Shown here: positions 52,380 through 61,634 of the stretch, piece by piece | Layout: the number at the start of each line of letters is the position of its first letter | How positions within the stretch are numbered: the first letter of the stretch is position 1 | From: Hahellaceae bacterium | GTDB lineage: Bacteria > Pseudomonadota > Gammaproteobacteria > Pseudomonadales > Oleiphilaceae | Length of the DNA: 64,000 nucleotides | Assembly (NCBI GenBank): GCA_016716085.1 | Contig: JADJWY010000008.1 | Span: 310,001 to 374,000, forward strand | Reading direction: 5' to 3' | Notes under the pieces: model-generated | Told to the model about the DNA's origin: nothing | Seen by the model: the letters and a program-made list of their open reading frames with translations, nothing else | The model's database searches: none | Translations under genes and position numbers: made by a program

Positions 52380-52539
52380 GGTTTCTGACGAGTGGTCATA
52401 TTCTTTTTGTACAGTGAATATTGGCCGGACACACCGGGAATTGCAAACGTCATCGTATGCCCTGAGGAGAATTGTGGGAAATACGAGCTATAAATAGGGT
52501 ATGATTCTCATCTTTTGATGTTCAACAAGGGTACAGGCG

Positions 52540-53949
52540 TTGGCAAGGGTCCGGCTATTCAGACACTACTTTTATGTGCCCTACCTGTTCCTGAGTGCAC
52601 TTGAGCTGGGAATACTGGTGGGGGTCTGCTATGCCTCTATTTTTATACGGCATTTCGGCGAGCTTGATTTCTTTTTACGCCACCTTGACGAACCGACCGC
52701 ATCCGCCTGGGTCTTTGGTCTCATTCATGTGCTGGTAATGACGGCCATAGGCGTGTATCCCACCAAGGTCGTTGAAGGTTTATCCGGGATGATGGTGCGT
52801 TCGATCTTTAGCATTATCATTGGAACGGTGCTGCTGTCCTTTCTGGTGTATCTCATCGGGGATACCTTGTGGTATCTGCGGGATGGCGTTCTGGAAATGG
52901 CCTCTGTCCTCTCGCTTTTTCTGTTTGGCATCTCACGTAGCCTGTTTTTCTTTTTGATACCTGAGGATAATTTTCGGCGCAAGGTGCTGGTGCTGGGCGC
53001 CGGATCAAGAGCCCGAAATCTGATTGACGAACTCGAGGGGCCTGGTAGCCGGCAGGCCATTGAAATAGTTGGCTTCGTTCCGGTTCCCGGCGAGAGTGTC
53101 GCCGTGGATGCCACGCAAACAGTACCGGCTTTCAATGACCTTAGTCGTTATATCAAGGGATCTCCGGTTGAGGAAATTGTGGTGGCGCTCGACGATCGGC
53201 GTAAAAAGTTGCCGCTTGACGACCTGCTTGAGTGTAAAATGGAGGGCGTCAACATTGTTGAGGAGGCTACCTTTCTCGAACGGGAGGTCCGTAAAGTGGC
53301 GCTGGATTTGTTGCAGCCCAGCTGGATGATCTACTCGGATGGGTTTGGCGCTATCTCGGCAACTCAGTTTTACAAGCGGGTTTTCGATATCCTGGCAAGC
53401 CTCGTGCTCCTCTTGGTGTCATGGCCTGTGATGATACTGACGGCTGTGGCAATCAAGCTCGAAGATGGCTGGCATGCACCGATCCTCTATCGCCAGGAAC
53501 GGGTAGGTTTGAATGGCATCCCTTTTCGCGTCGTGAAATTTCGTAGCATGGGGGTTGATGCCGAGCGCAATGGTGCCGTTTGGGCGAGTCAGCAGGATCC
53601 ACGGGTGACGCGGGTGGGCGGGTTTATTCGTAAAGTCCGCATTGACGAACTCCCGCAGATCTTTAATGTATTGGTAGGTAATATGGCCTTTGTGGGGCCG
53701 CGACCAGAAAGACCGATGTTTGTTGAGGCGCTGTCGCAGAAGTTACCCTACTATCACCAGCGACACCGTGTAAAACCAGGTATTACGGGATGGGCGCAAT
53801 TGTGTTTCTCCTATGCGGACAGTGAACATGACAGCAAGGAGAAGCTGCGTTATGACCTCTACTACATTAAAAACCAGAGTTTTCTGCTCGATCTGGTCAT
53901 TTTGATTCAGACAGTTGAGGTGGTTTTGTTTAAAAAAGGTTCGCGTTGA
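52540..53949 (+). CDS. XrtA-system initiating sugar transferase (undecaprenyl-phosphate)
   Basis: 469 residues, TTG start. Four or five N-terminal membrane helices (about 12-150), a Rossmann-like domain with V-L-G-A-G-S-R (about 151-157), then the catalytic bacterial sugar transferase domain: K-R-V-F-D-I-L-A (about 279), V-K-F-R-S-M (about 331), R-K-V-R-I-D-E-L-P-Q (about 366) and G-P-R-P-E-R. Loads the first sugar phosphate onto undecaprenyl phosphate at the inner membrane. The layout fits the XrtA-associated class (TIGR03013 as I recall). Divergent from xrtA across 160 bp, in which I find no convincing promoter. Confidence 0.88.
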   Translation: MARVRLFRHYFYVPYLFLSALELGILVGVCYASIFIRHFGELDFFLRHLDEPTASAWVFGLIHVLVMTAIGVYPTKVVEGLSGMMVRSIFSIIIGTVLLSFLVYLIGDTLWYLRDGVLEMASVLSLFLFGISRSLFFFLIPEDNFRRKVLVLGAGSRARNLIDELEGPGSRQAIEIVGFVPVPGESVAVDATQTVPAFNDLSRYIKGSPVEEIVVALDDRRKKLPLDDLLECKMEGVNIVEEATFLEREVRKVALDLLQPSWMIYSDGFGAISATQFYKRVFDILASLVLLLVSWPVMILTAVAIKLEDGWHAPILYRQERVGLNGIPFRVVKFRSMGVDAERNGAVWASQQDPRVTRVGGFIRKVRIDELPQIFNVLVGNMAFVGPRPERPMFVEALSQKLPYYHQRHRVKPGITGWAQLCFSYADSEHDSKEKLRYDLYYIKNQSFLLDLVILIQTVEVVLFKKGSR

Positions 53950-53997
53950 CGATAAAATTAACCGAGTGCATTTTACGAATTGATTGGGATAACGACG

Positions 53998-54630
53998 ATG
54001 CAAAAAAATCCGAAGTGGGCATTAGGACTGGTGTTAATGGGCGTAGTTGCTGGTTGTACGACGGTGCAGACCTCCGAGCAGTCCCTGATCGATGCTGCGC
54101 TGAATTACAAGCCTAAAATGCTGGAGAACTATGTTCTGGGTTCCGGCGACGCCGTGCTGGTTAACGTGTGGCGCAATCCCGACCTGTCCGGGACGGTCAC
54201 TATCCGGCCGGATGGCAAGCTGAGTAGTCCACTCGTTGGCGATGTGGTCGCGTCGGGATTGACGCCGGAGCAGTTGAGTAAATTGATTCGGGATAAAATC
54301 AGTATTTATGTGCGTGAACCGCAGGTCAGCGTTATCGTGACTTCCTCTGCGAGTTACGACTTCAGAAGTCGTGTCCGCGTAACGGGGGCGGTGGGTAAAC
54401 CGATTTCGATTGCCTATACCGAAGGGATGAACGTGTTGGACGTTGTTCTCAGCGCGGGCGGGCTTAACGACTTTGCCAATGGAAACAGCGCCGTTCTCTA
54501 TCGTCAGTACGAAGGTCAGACCGTGGTCATTCCCGTTAAGGCGGACGATCTGATCAAAAAAGGCGATGTTTCAACCAACTATGACATGCTACCGGGTGAC
54601 ATTCTCACTATCCCGGAAAAAGTGCTGTAA
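53998..54630 (+). CDS. Polysaccharide export lipoprotein (Wza/EpsA-like)
   Basis: 210 residues from the ATG at 53998, preferred to a TTG 18 bases earlier. Lipobox V-V-A-G-C with C20; then the Poly_export domain (Y-V-L-G-S-G-D-A-V-L-V-N-V-W, about 43-56) and one SLBB domain (R-V-T-G-A-V-G-K-P). About half the length of Wza, like other XrtA-linked exporters. Forms the outer-membrane export path with the barrel protein and the chain-length protein. Confidence 0.9.
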   Translation: MQKNPKWALGLVLMGVVAGCTTVQTSEQSLIDAALNYKPKMLENYVLGSGDAVLVNVWRNPDLSGTVTIRPDGKLSSPLVGDVVASGLTPEQLSKLIRDKISIYVREPQVSVIVTSSASYDFRSRVRVTGAVGKPISIAYTEGMNVLDVVLSAGGLNDFANGNSAVLYRQYEGQTVVIPVKADDLIKKGDVSTNYDMLPGDILTIPEKVL

Positions 54631-54648
54631 TTTCAACGGGAAGACCTC

Positions 54649-56067
54649 ATGGCTTTACCTCTCGGTGACCTACCGTCAGAACTGGTTAGAGAGCTGAAAC
54701 TTCGCAAAAGTTTCGTGTTCCTGCTTTTCGCGATCGTCAGCCTGTCCATGCTGGTGGTGGGCAGGAGTGCGTCCGATAGTTACGTGTCCCGGGCGACGCT
54801 GATGCTGAACGAAGGCGCGGGCGGTGCGCTTGCTGAGACGGGGAAGATACCGACAGACACTGATCGTATCGAACGCCTGCAGCAGGCGCTTGATGCACGT
54901 GAGGTCTTTGCAACCGTGGCGGCGACTCAGTTGCGTCGTCATCCGCTCAACAATGAGGAAGATGCCGGTACTTTGGCTCGCCTGATTAGTGACCGGCTGA
55001 TCATTCGTGAAGATGGGACAAGTCGGTTGAGCCTGGAGTATGCAGGTGACTCTGCTCAGAATGCGTTTGAAGTTCTCAGTCAGATCCTGGAGTTGCTTAC
55101 GCTGGGGGAGGATTCAAAGCCGCCTTCAGCGACGGTCAGCCCTGTCGCGATCAGTGAAGACGAGATACCTTTCAATGCGGTGGCCACTGCAGCCGTTGAC
55201 CCAGAGGAGCTTGAATCAGTCAGTCGGCAGATTGATGATCGCAAGCGCCAGATAGGGGACCAGCAGAAAGTGCTGGCCTCTCAGAAGGCCAGACGAGATC
55301 AGTTAGTGGCCGTCGGAGCTGAGCGTCTCTCGGCGCTCGAAGAAAATATGGCGGATTTGGACAGTCGCATGGCGGCCGTCGAGAGGCGCTGGCTTGATCT
55401 CAAGGTCAAGCACCCGGAGTCGGCCGAAAAGCTGGTGCTGGAATCGGAATTGAGTGCAATGTCCGAGAAGCGTCGTAGCTTGGCGGTGGCGCTGGCAACC
55501 GCTCGCGCCTACCAGGAAAAAATCCGCTCACCTTCTCCCGAGGAGCTGGCAGCGCAGGCTGCATTGGAGCGACTGCGAGCGCCGTTGAAAGCACTGCTTG
55601 CGCAGCGGGATCTCCTGGTTGAGCAGGCTGAAGCGCCTGTTGGCGTTTCAGATCGCAGTGATTCAGGGGCCGAGGACAGAAAGGTAGAGGTCGCTGGTCA
55701 GCCATGGCAGGCTGCCGCTGATACGTTTGTTTCCCGGTCACCCTTCCAGGTTTACGCCACAGCCGATTATCCGGTTGGGAAAGAACAGTTTGCTGCATTG
55801 GTGTTATGGTTGGGACTTCCCTTGGGCATCGCCACGCCGCTAATTTTAATCGGATTGCTCTGCCTGTTTGATCCACGTGTGCGCTCGGTAACGAAATTCC
55901 AGGATCGAACCGGGGTGCCAGTGTTAATGGAGCTGCCGCCTCTGCGATCACCCCTGGAAAGTCGTATGGCTCGCAACCAATCCATCTGGTATGCACTCTT
56001 GGCGCTGGCGATTATTGCGTTGTATGTAGTTTTCTCATGGAATCGACTCACCGGAGGCGCAGGATGA
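54649..56067 (+). CDS. XrtA-system chain-length determinant protein (Wzz family)
   Basis: 472 residues. First membrane helix about 22-40; periplasmic part with long coiled coil (about 180-310, many E, R, L, A heptads); second helix about 382-404, then a cytosolic P-x-x-P-rich bit (E-L-P-P-L-R-S-P) and a third helix about 447-466. No kinase domain in the same chain; the kinase-like partner is the next gene, overlapping by 4 bp. Controls polymer length or spans the periplasm with the exporter. Confidence 0.85.
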   Translation: MALPLGDLPSELVRELKLRKSFVFLLFAIVSLSMLVVGRSASDSYVSRATLMLNEGAGGALAETGKIPTDTDRIERLQQALDAREVFATVAATQLRRHPLNNEEDAGTLARLISDRLIIREDGTSRLSLEYAGDSAQNAFEVLSQILELLTLGEDSKPPSATVSPVAISEDEIPFNAVATAAVDPEELESVSRQIDDRKRQIGDQQKVLASQKARRDQLVAVGAERLSALEENMADLDSRMAAVERRWLDLKVKHPESAEKLVLESELSAMSEKRRSLAVALATARAYQEKIRSPSPEELAAQAALERLRAPLKALLAQRDLLVEQAEAPVGVSDRSDSGAEDRKVEVAGQPWQAAADTFVSRSPFQVYATADYPVGKEQFAALVLWLGLPLGIATPLILIGLLCLFDPRVRSVTKFQDRTGVPVLMELPPLRSPLESRMARNQSIWYALLALAIIALYVVFSWNRLTGGAG

Positions 56068-57191
56068 CAGATAAACCGGACGATGCCTGGGAGCGGGAAC
56101 GTAACCAGCATGTACTGAATGCGCTGCGCGGGATTGTGGCACCTGTAGATCCCGCGGCGGCCAAGCCTGCAAGTGTGGCGACGCCCGATGCTGTGCGGGA
56201 AGCCGCAAGACCCCAGGCACCTGAGAACGCTGTGCGAGGTGGGCCTGTATTGAGACCTGAGCAAAACCTGGATGCGATTGCGCGACAACGCCCGGTGCTC
56301 AAAGCGCCGTCAGCTCCAAAACCAACGATGCTTGAAACGAAAACGCCGATTAAACCGGAGAGTATACCGATGGTTAAGCCGGCGCCTTTGGTCGAGGCAG
56401 ATGTAATTCCCTCGCGTCCAAGGGCTGGACAAGGTGCGGCTGCGCCAGTGAAGGAGGCAGGCTCGCCCTTAAGGGCGAGTGAATCGGTCCACACCGGAAG
56501 CGCAAGCCCGGTTGAAGATCGTATTTCGCATATGCGTGAACCGCGCCTGCTCTCAATTGATGATCTTGAAGCAAAGCGAATCATTCATCCTGCTCATAGC
56601 AACCGGCGCGCAGTTGAACACTTCCGGGATTTACGGACCCGGCTATTGCAGATCAGTAAAGGACAGAATTTTACCCTGGTCGTTTCCAGTGCCGTGAACA
56701 ATGGCGGTGCATCTTTTGCTGCCATCAATCTGGCGGCTGCGTTTGCTTTCGACAGCAGTAAAACAGCGTTGCTGGTTGACTGCAATCTCCGCTATCCGTC
56801 ACTTCATCATGCCTTTGATATGATCCCGGAACTGGGTGTAACGGATTTTCTGGATGATCCGGTGATGGATGTCGGGTCCATCATATACCCCACAGGGATA
56901 AAGCGAATGCGGTTCGTTCCTGCCGGGAAGCGTCGGGAGGCAACAGGCGAGTATTTTACTTCCTATCGAATGAAGCAGTTCCTCAGTTCAGTGCACAGTC
57001 GCTATCCGGATCGCTTTATCATTCTGGATACACCGTCCATCAATGAATCGCCCGATGCAGGCATTCTCGCAGAACTGGCTGACTATACACTGATTGTTGT
57101 GCCACATGGCAAAGTGACGGAAGGTAAAGTGTTAGAGGCCTGCGCACGGGTGCCCCGTGAGAAACTGCTAGGCGTCGTGGTGAACAATTGA
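56064..57191 (+). CDS. CpsD/CapB-like ATPase of the XrtA locus with degenerate P-loop
   Basis: 375 residues from the ATG at 56064 (GGAGGCGCAGG ahead). The first 150 residues are Pro/Ala-rich and probably disordered. The MinD/BY-kinase-like domain (about 200-370) has Walker A' L-L-V-D-C-N-L (236-242) and I-L-D-T-P-S, but the Walker A region reads S-S-A-V-N-N-G-G-A-S-F (208-218): the G-K-S/T lysine is absent. No C-terminal tyrosine cluster. Probably a partner of the chain-length protein without classical kinase activity. Confidence 0.8.
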   Translation: MTDKPDDAWERERNQHVLNALRGIVAPVDPAAAKPASVATPDAVREAARPQAPENAVRGGPVLRPEQNLDAIARQRPVLKAPSAPKPTMLETKTPIKPESIPMVKPAPLVEADVIPSRPRAGQGAAAPVKEAGSPLRASESVHTGSASPVEDRISHMREPRLLSIDDLEAKRIIHPAHSNRRAVEHFRDLRTRLLQISKGQNFTLVVSSAVNNGGASFAAINLAAAFAFDSSKTALLVDCNLRYPSLHHAFDMIPELGVTDFLDDPVMDVGSIIYPTGIKRMRFVPAGKRREATGEYFTSYRMKQFLSSVHSRYPDRFIILDTPSINESPDAGILAELADYTLIVVPHGKVTEGKVLEACARVPREKLLGVVVNN

Positions 57192-57244
57192 ATTCGTGTG
57201 CGGCCGACAGGATTGCGGGCGCCTACATCATCAAAGAGTAGACT

Positions 57245-58525
57245 ATGGTTTGGACAGTTTTAATAAAGCGTGCTCCCGTTGCGGGCCTTTGCCTGGTTTT
57301 GACCTCGGTAGCCTTGGCGGAACCTGCACGATTAACGTTATCCACTGGACTGGAGTATTCCGATAACGTTGGGAAAGATGCGAAGAACTCGAAAGATGAC
57401 GTGACGTCCATCAATGAGTTCGGTTTGAGCAATAAGGTCAGCAAAGGCCCACTTGATGTTGATTTTAATCTTTCCGCCATGTATCAGAACTATCTGAATG
57501 ATTCGTTTAAGGATTGGGTGATGACCGAGTCCTATCTGGATGCAACCTATAAGTTTAACAAGCAGTTCAGTTGGCTGCTGGAAGATCGACTTTCGGATGT
57601 GCCGGAGGACAGTTCGAAGGCGGACACGCCCGACAACATTGTGCGACTGAACGTGTTCAAAACCGGACCTAAATACACTCGGTATTGGAATCAGCGAAAT
57701 TTCACAGAGCTTTCGGCCTACTTTATTGATGTCTCCTATGAGGGGCGACAGATTGATAGCCAACGTCTCCGAGGCGTTGCGACTCAAAATTGGCTGTACG
57801 CCGACCTTTATCGCTCAGGTGTGCAGGGCGAGGTTGAGTCCGCGCGAATAGATGACGCGAAACAAACCAACACGGAGTCCGGTTCGCTGGCTTTTTTACT
57901 GGGCAAAACGTTTCGTTACGGTCAGTGGGGGGCCAAACTTGGGGCGGCAACCTTAACGCGCAATAATGACGATAAGTTGGATGCAACCGATGAAGGTTGG
58001 ATTGGTCAATTTGATTTTCTGTACAAAGTTACAGGCAAGACTGACTTTTCGGCTGAAGTCGGTCGCGAATTTACAGACTCAGCCTCAGATAAGGTGTTGA
58101 GTGGTTTTGATGAACTGAAAGTATTGAGAGCCATCGATGTGATCGAACAGGATCGATTCCGCTTGGCGTTGGATTATGAATTAAGCAAACGGGATCGTTA
58201 CCAAGTCAGTTTTACGTCCTTTTCCGACAAATATCAGGATCAGAATTTTACCGAAAAATCCCGCAATACGCGTTTTCGCTGGATGCACTGGCACACACCG
58301 CGCATTCAGTCCGCGATTAATGTGACACGTCAGATGAACGAATTTTCTAATTCAAATGTCACTAAAAAGCTCTGGCAAAGTGGCTACAGCTTGTCCTACA
58401 TGCCCACAAAGCATGTTCAGGTGGCTGGTTATGTGCGATACGAAGAGGCTGAATTTAACACGAGCCTGTCTGACTATAATGAATTTGCTACCGGGTTTAC
58501 CCTAACCTGGATGTCCAGGAAATAA
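57245..58525 (+). CDS. XrtA-system outer-membrane beta-barrel protein
   Basis: 426 residues. Signal peptide ending near L-A (about 27), then alternating amphipathic strands all the way to a terminal W-M-S-R-K strand. Starts L-S-T-G-L-E-Y-S-D-N-V-G-K, the pattern of the PEP-CTERM/XrtA-associated outer-membrane family (TIGR03016-like). Likely the outer-membrane porin for the exported polysaccharide. 53 bp after the ATPase gene. Confidence 0.8.
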   Translation: MVWTVLIKRAPVAGLCLVLTSVALAEPARLTLSTGLEYSDNVGKDAKNSKDDVTSINEFGLSNKVSKGPLDVDFNLSAMYQNYLNDSFKDWVMTESYLDATYKFNKQFSWLLEDRLSDVPEDSSKADTPDNIVRLNVFKTGPKYTRYWNQRNFTELSAYFIDVSYEGRQIDSQRLRGVATQNWLYADLYRSGVQGEVESARIDDAKQTNTESGSLAFLLGKTFRYGQWGAKLGAATLTRNNDDKLDATDEGWIGQFDFLYKVTGKTDFSAEVGREFTDSASDKVLSGFDELKVLRAIDVIEQDRFRLALDYELSKRDRYQVSFTSFSDKYQDQNFTEKSRNTRFRWMHWHTPRIQSAINVTRQMNEFSNSNVTKKLWQSGYSLSYMPTKHVQVAGYVRYEEAEFNTSLSDYNEFATGFTLTWMSRK

Positions 58526-58529
58526 TGAA

Positions 58530-59393
58530 TTGACGGTTAAACTGAATGCGCTCACGGTTGATGTGGAGGACTATTTCCATGTCTCCGCCTTCTCCGATAA
58601 CATCGCACCTAAGGACTGGGGGCAGTGTGAGAGTCGCATTGAGCAGAATACTGAGGTTCTTCTCGAATTATTTCAACGATATGGTGCCAGGGGCACCTTT
58701 TTCGTATTGGGTTGGGTGGCTGAGCGTCATCCCGCCTTGATTCGGCGTATCGCGGATTTAGGGCACGAAATTGCCTCGCATGGATACAGTCACGAATTGG
58801 TCTATCGTCAAACGCCGGACACCTTTCGTGCAGAAACGGCCCGCAGCAAGCGTGTTCTGGAAGATATTCTTGGAAAACCTGTTGTTGGGTATCGCGCGGC
58901 CAGCTACTCCATTACGGCCGAATCGCTCTGGGCGCTGGATATACTGGTTGACCTGGGGTTTAAATGGGACTCCAGCATTTTCCCGGTTCGGCATGACCTC
59001 TACGGTATTCCAGATGCACCCCGCTTCCCTTACCTTCATCAGACAGAGCGCAAACGCAGCATTATCGAATTTCCTTTGTCTACAGCCGAGATCATGGGGC
59101 AGCGTATTCCTATTGCAGGCGGCGGCTACTTTCGGTTATATCCTTACGCTTTGACCCAGTGGGGGCTTCGATCAATCAATGAGGCTGAGCGCCCGTTCAT
59201 ATTCTACCTGCACCCCTGGGAGATCGATTCAGAGCAGCCCAAAGTGGAGGCAGGCTGGTTCTCCCGCTTCAGGCACTACACCAATATTGACAGATGCTTG
59301 CCTCGATTGGAGAACCTGTTGAGCGATTTTCCATTCACAACGGTCAGCTCCGTTTTACAGCAGGAAGGCTTGTTGAAGCGCAGGCGAAGCTGA
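58530..59393 (+). CDS. XrtA-system polysaccharide deacetylase (DUF3473)
   Basis: 287 residues, TTG start. NodB domain with T-V-D-V-E-D-Y-F-H-V (about 9-18), S-H-G-Y-S-H-E-L-V (about 86-94, metal His pair) and R-A-A-S-Y-S-I; the C-terminal H-P-W-E-I-D is the DUF3473 mark. No signal peptide. Removes N-acetyl groups from the polymer or lipid-linked intermediate. Ends exactly where the glycosyltransferase begins (TGA-ATG). Confidence 0.9.
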   Translation: MTVKLNALTVDVEDYFHVSAFSDNIAPKDWGQCESRIEQNTEVLLELFQRYGARGTFFVLGWVAERHPALIRRIADLGHEIASHGYSHELVYRQTPDTFRAETARSKRVLEDILGKPVVGYRAASYSITAESLWALDILVDLGFKWDSSIFPVRHDLYGIPDAPRFPYLHQTERKRSIIEFPLSTAEIMGQRIPIAGGGYFRLYPYALTQWGLRSINEAERPFIFYLHPWEIDSEQPKVEAGWFSRFRHYTNIDRCLPRLENLLSDFPFTTVSSVLQQEGLLKRRRS

Positions 59394-60611
59394 ATGCTGC
59401 TGTTCTGGTTGAGTGTTGTCTGGATAATTTACGTTTATGTGGGATACCCGCTGACACTCTGGTTATGTGCCCGGCGTCGATCCGCTGCAGTTACCCTGGC
59501 GTGCAAACCGCAGATTCTCCAACAGGCAATAGCTGGCCCAGATTCCTGGCCTTCGGTAACGATTGTCATCGCAGCGTTCAATGAAGCGAAGAGTATTCGG
59601 GCAACCCTGGAAAATAAGCTTGCCTTGGATTATCCAGCGAGCAGGTTGGCGATTTGCGTCGTGTCGGATGCCTCAGACGATGGTACGGATGCACTTGTGC
59701 AGGATGTTATCGATCAATGTGCGGGTCGCGATCCTACCGCGACAGCGCCTCCCAGCCCTAAGATAACGCTACTGCGCCAGGCACAGCGATCTGGCAAAAC
59801 CGACGCACTGAATGCCGCGCTCGAGCAGGTGTGCACGGACCTGGTCGTGATGTGTGATGCTAATTCGCTGTATGAGCCCCACGGCCTCAAACATCTCGTT
59901 ACGGCTTTTAACGACCCGACAGTCGGATACGTCACCGGCCGACAAGTGCTGATCGACTGCGAGGGGCAAATAATCGGCGATGGCTCATCTGCTTTAATGC
60001 GCTATGAAAATTGGCTGCGTACCCTTGAGAACCGATGTGGTGGGGTGGTTGGTGTTGACGGTGGAATGGACGCGATTCGGACCGCCTTGTATGAACCCCT
60101 GCGAGCTGATCAGCTTCCTGATTTTGTGCAGCCGCTCAAGGTTGCGGAAAAGGGCTACAAGGTGTTGTTTGAGCCGCGTGCAGTGGTTATGGAGGCGCCT
60201 AACTCAAGTGCTCAGGACGAATGGCGTATGCGTGTGCGTGTCGCGACCCGGGCTTTTCATGCATTGAATGATTTGAGACACCTGCTGAATCCTGTGCGTC
60301 ATCCGGGGCTGGCCTTTCGCCTGGGGTCCCACAAACTCCTACGCTACCTGGCATTCATCCCGCTGTTCGCACTTTTGTTGTCATCGGCGGCACTGGTCGG
60401 ACATTCATGGATTTATCCGCTGGCTTTTGTCGGACAACTTGTTTTTTATGCCGGAGCTTTGTGGGGATACCTGAACCCAGTCCAGGTGTCGCAACGTCGC
60501 CTGGTGGCGATTGCTTATTACTTCATCCTGTTAAATGGGGCGTTTGCCGGCGGCTTTTGGCGCTTTATTCGTGGGAAGAGGACGGTGATCTGGGCGCCAC
60601 GTAAAGGCTGA
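59394..60611 (+). CDS. Membrane glycosyltransferase family 2
   Basis: 405 residues. One helix at 2-20, GT2 domain with V-T-I-V-I-A-A-F-N-E-A (about 52-62), S-D-A-S-D-D-G-T, M-C-D-A-N-S (about 151-156) and D-G-G-M-D-A; three C-terminal helices (about 315-385). Processive-synthase-like layout, though the Q-x-x-R-W of cellulose synthases is replaced by R-M-R-V-R-V-A-T-R. Last gene of the EPS run, which suggests it adds or polymerises the sugar. Confidence 0.85.
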   Translation: MLLFWLSVVWIIYVYVGYPLTLWLCARRRSAAVTLACKPQILQQAIAGPDSWPSVTIVIAAFNEAKSIRATLENKLALDYPASRLAICVVSDASDDGTDALVQDVIDQCAGRDPTATAPPSPKITLLRQAQRSGKTDALNAALEQVCTDLVVMCDANSLYEPHGLKHLVTAFNDPTVGYVTGRQVLIDCEGQIIGDGSSALMRYENWLRTLENRCGGVVGVDGGMDAIRTALYEPLRADQLPDFVQPLKVAEKGYKVLFEPRAVVMEAPNSSAQDEWRMRVRVATRAFHALNDLRHLLNPVRHPGLAFRLGSHKLLRYLAFIPLFALLLSSAALVGHSWIYPLAFVGQLVFYAGALWGYLNPVQVSQRRLVAIAYYFILLNGAFAGGFWRFIRGKRTVIWAPRKG

Positions 60612-60648
60612 AGAAGAGATGTGGCAGTCGGGAAGGCGGATCGGCATG

Positions 60649-60680
60649 GGCGGTGCGGAGCCAGTTGGCTCCGCACCGCC
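60649..60680. repeat. Perfect 15-bp inverted repeat between convergent genes
   Basis: Arms 60649-60663 and 60666-60680 (GGCGGTGCGGAGCCA and its exact complement) separated by two bases. Very stable, GC-rich hairpin on both strands, in the 81-bp gap between two glycosyltransferase stops. No T tract on either side. Confidence 0.9.
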
Positions 60681-60692
60681 ATTCGCAACTGA

Positions 60693-61634
60693 TCAGTCGT
60701 TAACGATCTTGCGAATCGTGTAGGGTCGACTGTTTTTCGCATGAGTGAAGATGATGGTTTCACCCACCAAACCAATCGCACCGAGCTGAACACCCAGTAC
60801 CAGCAGCAGACTGAAAACGACCAGCAACGGACGGTCAGCAGCAGCGACATCAAAGAAGAGTCGTTCCATACCAATATAAAGAAGACCCAGCAAGCTGATA
60901 CCCAGGCAAATTGCGCCACCGGCACCGAAGAAGCGCAAGGGTTTCTGGTTGAACTTGGTCAGGAAGATAATCGTCAGTAGGTCGAAAATTCGCCCCAGGT
61001 AGGTTTTGGCACCATACACCCGACGATGTGCATCGCGCGGCGATTGGGGAATGTCGATTTCTTTGACCTTGAATCCTTGCTGATGCGCCAGCAGGGGGAT
61101 AAAACGGTGCAGGTCGCCATATAAGCGGATTTCTTTCAGAATCTCTTTACGGAACGCGCGAATGCCGCAGCCCATGTCGTTGAACTTTGGATCGGCAAAC
61201 ATGTTGAGAATCCCGTGGAACCAGCGCGATTGCAATTGGTTAAATGACGCATCGATCCGCGGTGAGCGATTGACGATAACCATCTGGGTTTCGCCCTGCA
61301 GGTTTTCGATCAATTGTGGGATGGATTCCGGCGCAATCTGCTCATAGGGCGTCAGCGTGAGAATAATGTCTCCATGGGCCATTTCGCCGCCGACCTGAAT
61401 CGCAGTCGCTTCGCCAAAGCTGCGCGAGAAGGATACGATTTTACCGGGCACGCCCTGAGCGATGATCGCTTCAAGACTGGGCTTGTAGTTATTCCACTGC
61501 GGGCTGACCAGAAAGAGAAACTCATAGGGCTTATTGAGTTTCGCCAGCGCGTGATGATAACTGAGGATGAGTTGATCAACGTGTTCAACGCGCTCGGTAA
61601 TCGGAACAATCGCGGTAATTTCAATAGCTGTCAT
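60693..61634 (-). CDS. Glycosyltransferase family 2, DPM/GtrB-like
   Basis: 313 residues. GT2 start I-T-A-I-V-P-I-T-E-R (4-13, less canonical), F-S-R-S-F-G-E-A-T-A-I (about 69-79), and M-G-C-G-I-R-A-F-R; two C-terminal membrane helices (about 230-255 and 275-298). Resembles prenyl-phosphate sugar transferases that sit next to a second copy. It overlaps the upstream paralogue by 4 bp. Confidence 0.82.
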   Translation of the reverse strand: MTAIEITAIVPITERVEHVDQLILSYHHALAKLNKPYEFLFLVSPQWNNYKPSLEAIIAQGVPGKIVSFSRSFGEATAIQVGGEMAHGDIILTLTPYEQIAPESIPQLIENLQGETQMVIVNRSPRIDASFNQLQSRWFHGILNMFADPKFNDMGCGIRAFRKEILKEIRLYGDLHRFIPLLAHQQGFKVKEIDIPQSPRDAHRRVYGAKTYLGRIFDLLTIIFLTKFNQKPLRFFGAGGAICLGISLLGLLYIGMERLFFDVAAADRPLLVVFSLLLVLGVQLGAIGLVGETIIFTHAKNSRPYTIRKIVND

